Assembly: GCA_029948255.1 (NCBI GenBank)
Contig: JALIZF010001538.1
Location: 1-64,000 of the forward strand
From: Telmatactis stephensoni
Lineage: Eukaryota > Cnidaria > Anthozoa > Actiniaria > Isophelliidae
Reading direction: 5' to 3'
DNA: 64,000 bases
The position numbers and the translations under genes are program-made. Below, piece after piece: positions 59,513-64,000 of the stretch (positions are counted from its first letter, which is position 1; every line of letters begins with the position of its first letter). The notes under the pieces were generated by a model. That model was given only the letters and a program-made list of their open reading frames with translations, searched no databases and was not told the DNA's origin.

Positions 59513-59925
59513 GAATCCCGGGGGGGGGGTACTCCCCTATATTTACTATACGGGGATGATCCGCTGAACAGGGTGTGGTTTTTCGAGTTTCCTGTCATAA
59601 ACAGGGTATCCTTTTTGCAATATTTTGAGCTTCTTGTCATTTTCAGGGTAGCAGCTTTCTCATCAACCTTAGTTAGCTAGCGACAACGGCAACGATCTGT
59701 CTAGAAGCTTTATTTATCGTTGTTCGATCACTGATCGCAACAAACTCGTTATGAAACTCATTTACATTACAAACAAATAAGTACATTACATTCTGCAATT
59801 ATTATGCTTTGTCATAAACAGGGTATGGTATTTTGAGTTTTTCTGTCATAAACAGGGTAACCGTTTTAGGATCCCAGCAGAACATCCCCACCCAAATACT
59901 GGTCAAGTACCCCCCCTGGGGTATG
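59513..59925. mobile_element. Element with gggggggtactcccc ends and 'tgtcataaacagggta' interior
   Basis: The left end gggggggggtactcccc and the right end 'caagtaccccccctgggg' are inverses. The interior repeats 'tgtcataaacagggta' or close forms at least four times, with a 'ttttgagtttt' word. It is about 410 bp and non-coding. It lies in the 5' UTR intron of the LIM-bMERB gene. Confidence 0.8.
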
Positions 59926-60726
59926 AATGTATAAAAAAATTGTAGAAAAAAAAGTTATTGCCTGACATACAAAATAACAAAATATCAAACAGTTTAATGA
60001 ATCCATCATATACTAGTATGTGGTGGTGCAGTTGGATAAGATGCTTCAATCATATTTTAACTTCCTGTCTGATCAACAATATTTTTCTCTTTAACTAAAC
60101 TTGGGGAAATTTTACTCTCCTTATCTGATGAAAAGTAGAAAAAGATACAATAATATATCAGTAGTTTTTCAAATCCACCAGTCCTTTTTTAATCACTGAT
60201 TTATGGGGACAATTGCTACAGATCTATTTTCCTGCATTAATAACCACAACTAAGTTGAATCACTTCAAAGTATACACAAGATACAAGTCTGCCTCAGGGT
60301 TTCAACATAACAAATCACTAAATTATTTTGACAGACTGACAATGAAATAGGAAACCAAACAATTAAGAAGTAAAAGCAATGTAAAAAGGCACTAAATGCA
60401 GTGTGGAAGTGTGCCATATAAACAAATTTTACTTATGTAAAAACATACATTTACAAAGAACTAATGCACTTCTATAATATGAAACTTAAACAGTTGAATA
60501 ATCCTTTATGCTGTGGACAACGTTAAAAAAAGACCATCGACAGATACTGCAAAATGCACTAAAATTCGATGCAAAATGTAGCAGATAGTTGAGTGTTGAT
60601 TGACATCAAGAACAGTGAAACGGACTAATCAACAAGTCCGTTTTTTTACTTATTCATGTTTTCATTAAACTACTCCCAGCAACAAACAAGTTAACTCTAT
60701 CTTTTATAAAAATATCGTGAACTCAC

Positions 60727-60860
60727 CTTTGATAAGATTTCGAGGCTTAAAAGTTCTGAATTGTTGCAGGGTTTTGCGACTTCAAAGCTGGGAAAAACAC
60801 AGTCAAGAGTTTTAAACGCTTGAAATGGTCCTTACATCGAGTTAAAAGGACGAAGAACAA
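60727..60860 (-). other. 5' untranslated exon of the LIM-bMERB gene
   Basis: The sequence 'cgaaatcttatcaaag' is followed by gtgagt at 60,726-60,721, a good donor. Spliced to the acceptor before the coding exon, the joined leader contains an in-frame TAA upstream of the chosen ATG. The 5' limit is unknown. It implies a 1.5-kb intron in the 5' UTR that holds the element at 59,515. Confidence 0.5.
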
Positions 60861-61795
60861 CTAATATGCTATTCATCAGAGAGATGGCCGGATGTGATTC
60901 GATCCTTCGAGCAGATGTCGATAAGTCAACAAAATGAAATGCATATTTCTTGCAGACTTCGATCACTCTGGAAACGACGAAGATCCCCTTTTATTGTCTT
61001 CGTGATCCACTAGTAAACATTGGAAATATGCCATTTCTTCGTTAAAGAAGGCTAACAACTAAGATAGCTGAAACAGTGAAACATTTCTGAATGCAGTGAA
61101 GAACGAACGAATGATTCTGAGTGAAGCCCCAAATCACAGTCAAGGTTGAAATCACTGTCAATATAGTAAAATCGTAGATTTGTAGTCGCAAAGATGCAGA
61201 AGCTAACTTTGAAGCCTTCATTTTCTTAAACATGAGTTTGTACTGGATACTGGATACTGAAATTTCAGCTCTTTTCAAGCATTTGACAAATAAAAGAAAA
61301 TGTAATAAAAAATATTTAGTTTTGGGCTGGTTTTGGGATATATAGAGACTATGCAGATTTAGTCAGGCGTTCTTAGCTGTCAGTCAATGAATCATGGGAA
61401 ATCTTGAAAAGGGCGGGAAGATTCCCGCGCCAAGGGGAGGTTCATCGATTTTCTTTATTAATTTTGTAATATCCTTATTATATTTCTAAACAATTCTTAA
61501 ATTGGAATAAAGTCATAAATGATATTGAATTTTCTTATTTTGTCCTATTTAATTTTTCAATTAAATTAATCCAGGTTAAATTAATTAATTCGGTTTGGGT
61601 TTCCTTTTTATTTGCCCCAGCCCACCCCAAATGTCCAAGAACGCCTGCCTCATCATGACTCAACAAAATTTATTGACAAAGTGAAACTTATGTTCAGCTG
61701 ATTCCTATCATTTCCTCGATGGATCTCGATTATAAGCCTGTAGTTTGAGAGTTTAATATACAAGATAGAGTTTCGTGTTCAACATTTGAGACATC
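60861..61795. promoter_or_regulatory. Shared upstream region of the LIM-bMERB gene and DESI1
   Basis: The LIM-bMERB leader exon and the DESI1 start codon diverge across about 0.9 kb. The stretch 61,395-61,450 is richer in G and C (gggcgggaagattcccgcgc). A 78-codon open frame at 61,042-61,278 on the minus strand is not supported as a gene. No TATA box is placed with confidence. Confidence 0.45.
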
Positions 61796-63571
61796 ATGGC
61801 TGGCAACCCCGTAAAACTTTATATCTATGAATTGTCTAATGGACTCGCTCGTCAAATGTCGCCACTTCTCCTTGGTGAGTCTTAGACCATTTTGTATTCT
61901 AATTAATTTAAAATACCTACATGATTTTAGCTTGAGTAATGCGGAATGTTAAATGGAAGAATTTTCTATTTAATCATAGCGGAATATGTTCAATTATCGA
62001 GAGAAAACATCCACTAAATAAGAATTGCAAAAATACGATTTGTCTGCAGAGCATTTCATTAAGTATTAATTCATTTCGTTACAGGGAAACAGATTGATGG
62101 TATATGGTGAGCATCAATATTACATTAACTTCTTTTTTAAGTTTAAATATCAAACATCCTTTTTGTTTTACATTTACCCTTATTAACACTGACTTATAAA
62201 TTTGTGTATTGACTGTATGTACATTTTATGTAAGCTAAGCTTATGTAATTCATTGACCAGTGGATAGTTAAAATTATAGAGGCTTGCAAGTCTAAACAAT
62301 GAGACTTTGTTTTTGTCACTGACTTGATAATAATTATCTTTTGAAGGCATACTGGAGTTGTGTGTTTTGGAAAGGAATTCTTTTTTGGTGGTGGTGGAAT
62401 AGAATACTGCTTACCGGTAACATATTCATAATTTGATTCATAATCACTTCCTTTACAGCAAAAATTGTAGTATCACTACCCATATTTCATAAAACTTCAG
62501 TTAGGGTGTTTTGTCTTTTTTTATTCGTTCATCATCCTTGGGGGTGCAGGGGTGTACCCAGGATTATTTTTCAGGGGGGTGCAGCATTATAGAAATTGAG
62601 AACTATCCAGAGGATGTTTTGGAAAAATATAGAGAAGAAAAGGGCCCAATGTCATCTAAGGAGGGGGTGCACACCTCCTGCATCCCCCCTAAATCCATCC
62701 TTGGGATGAGCTTATATGAATTTGTTCAATCATTGACTGATTTGAAATAAGCTCCACCCCCAAGGATGATTGACAGATAAGAAAAGACAAAATTCTAACT
62801 GAAGATGGAAAAATTCAGTCATGATGCAATGATTTTCACTGTACGTAATATATTTGTCTTGATAGTTATATTGTTTTCATGTTAGGGTGGTACAATACTT
62901 GGTGAACCAGATAATATAATTGAATTAGGCGATACTCACATACCAGAAGATGTTTTTACTGAATTTCTCAGAGGACTTGGAGCAGAGGCATTCAGGTACT
63001 ATATATGTTTTGGACAATTAATAACTGGAAATAATTATGATTAGAACTTACAGTTTCCATATGAGTGAGAAATTGACTGGGCCATGCTGTGACAAAAGCC
63101 AATGCCATTATATTTATAAATAAATGCATTAATTTGGAATTAAGTGTCATAATGTTTTTCTAGTCCGCCGTGCTCTATAGATCGCTATATCTACATGTAT
63201 ATTTATTGTGATAATTTTGTAAAGATGATCTGGAGGAAGTTATTAGCTGCATTATAAATATTGAACTCTTAAATTGTGATATCAATCACTTTGCAGACTA
63301 ATTTGATTTGATAATGATGTTAGTGCATTGAAACTCTGTCAATACTCCAAAAAATGTTATCACTCAACTTTAAAGTTAAATGCAGATTCAATAACAATGA
63401 AGTTATTTTGTGTTCATTATATATTCGGCTGTTCATGTTTCTCTACAGGGCTGATAAATACCACTTGTTTGATCACAATTGCAACAATTTTTCAAATGAA
63501 GTAACTTTATTTCTTACTGGAAAGAAAATTCCTAAACAAATTCGTAACCTGCCTCATGAAGTCAGTAACAG
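61796..63571 (+). CDS. DESI1: DESI1 deSUMOylating isopeptidase, 5' part (exons 1-5)
   Basis: DESI1 is a PPPDE-fold cysteine isopeptidase that removes SUMO from selected targets. Exons are 61796-61874, 62085-62106, 62347-62416, 62886-62995 and 63449-63571, all in phase, giving the first 134 residues; the 3' part lies beyond the window. The start [20 protein letters not shown] matches the family N-terminus. The catalytic pair is visible: H35 in GIWHTGVV and C105 in [12 protein letters not shown]. Further family text is [22 protein letters not shown] and [17 protein letters not shown]. Human DESI1 has 168 residues, so one short exon, perhaps two, is missing. The last donor seen is at 63,572. Confidence 0.95.
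62505..62812. mobile_element. Inverted-repeat element with nested insert in DESI1 intron 3
   Basis: The left arm 'gttagggtgttttgtctttt' with 'catcatccttgggggtg' is inverted at the right as 'cacccccaaggatgattgac' with 'aaaagacaaaattctaactg'. Within, 'ttttcaggggggtgca' and 'gggggtgcacacc' form a second structure with its own inverse words. It does not encode a recognisable protein. Confidence 0.8.
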
Positions 63572-63704
63572 GTATGTGTTTTGTTACTTCATAATTTTTG
63601 TTCTCTCTCTAACTCTCCTGCTCTTAATCTCACCCCTTCCCCCTCCCTCATACTGCATTTCTACTTTCAATTGACTTATAGTTCATTAAGCTCAAAAGAT
63701 TAGA

Positions 63705-64000
63705 TGGACCATGTACTTGGAAGTCCATAGTTTGCACTATGGACTTTTGCTAGCGTCCACATATCGCGCCAGCACAATCTATGGACCAAAACACCATGTT
63801 CTATACAATGCACTTTGAAGTCCATAGTTCGCACCTATGGACTTTTGCTAGCGTCCACATATCGCGCCAGTGCAATCTATGGACCATGTACTTTGAAGTC
63901 CATAGTTCGCACTATGGACTTTTGCTAGCGTCCACATATTGCGCCAGCGCAATCTATGGACCAAAACACCATGTACTATACTATGCACTTTGAAGTCCAT
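63705..64000. repeat. 97-bp tandem repeat with internal hairpins, running off the window
   Basis: Units begin at 'gaagtccatag' near 63,720, 63,817, 63,895 and 63,992, so two are 97 bp and one is 78 bp. Each unit contains agtccatagttcgcactatg ending in gact, a 9-bp stem with a 6-base loop. Each also has the words 'gctagcgtccacatatcgcg' and 'caatctatggacca'. The array lies downstream of the last DESI1 exon seen, probably in an intron. Confidence 0.93.

Noticed and set aside
61042..61278. 78-codon frame with two hydrophobic stretches
   Set aside because: It lies in the probable shared promoter of two genes and has no similarity or splice support.

Overview
The window is a eukaryotic chromosome segment from an invertebrate animal. 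It is AT-rich, its genes are split by GT-AG introns, and microsatellites and small inverted-repeat transposons are scattered throughout. The protein set (Raptor, IQCK, a GABA/glycine-type channel, a LIM-bMERB protein, DESI1) and the style of the repeats suggest a cnidarian, perhaps an anthozoan. That placement is inference; no ribosomal or mitochondrial marker is present.

Layout. (1) 1-9,560 is a satellite array of a 54-bp unit, about 177 copies, with decayed edge copies to about 9,775. (2) 9,780-11,495 is intergenic. (3) 11,496-29,262, minus strand: the complete gene for Raptor, the mTORC1 scaffold. I rebuilt 33 coding exons giving about 1,331 residues, close to the vertebrate length. The reading frame needs five single extra bases to be ignored: three in exon 16, one in exon 27, one at the exon 32/33 junction. 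A 33-bp minisatellite starts on the end of exon 25 and copies its splice donor. (4) 29,931-32,902, plus strand: a complete IQCK gene of six exons, divergent from Raptor. (5) 35,342-44,132, minus strand: a complete pentameric ligand-gated ion channel of nine coding exons and 465 residues. It has a GABA/glycine-receptor body but a pore-filter sequence like that of cation channels. (6) 44,133-53,400 is mostly gene-free, with several transposon-like elements and one orphan exon candidate. (7) 53,401-59,176, minus strand, with a 5' untranslated exon ending at 60,727: a 490-residue protein with a MICAL-type LIM domain, a bMERB (Rab-binding) domain and a C-terminal CaaX box, but no calponin-homology domain in the model. 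(8) 61,796 to the window end, plus strand: the first five exons of DESI1, a deSUMOylating isopeptidase, divergent from the LIM gene.

The genes form two divergent pairs (Raptor/IQCK and LIM-bMERB/DESI1), each with a short shared upstream region. They do not form an operon or one pathway. Raptor acts in growth control, IQCK is a probable calmodulin binder, the channel is neuronal or sensory in type, the LIM-bMERB protein fits Rab-membrane-actin traffic, and DESI1 trims SUMO.

Introns and intergenic DNA hold many non-autonomous elements. They include a TA-target MITE family present in at least six copies (one inserted into another), several long foldback elements, tRNA-derived SINE candidates, and elements with inverted ends and interiors built of one short repeated word. 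I found no prokaryotic, CRISPR, rRNA or viral feature. Gene calls rest on recognising family sequence from knowledge and on splice-site and phase bookkeeping by hand; no database search was run.
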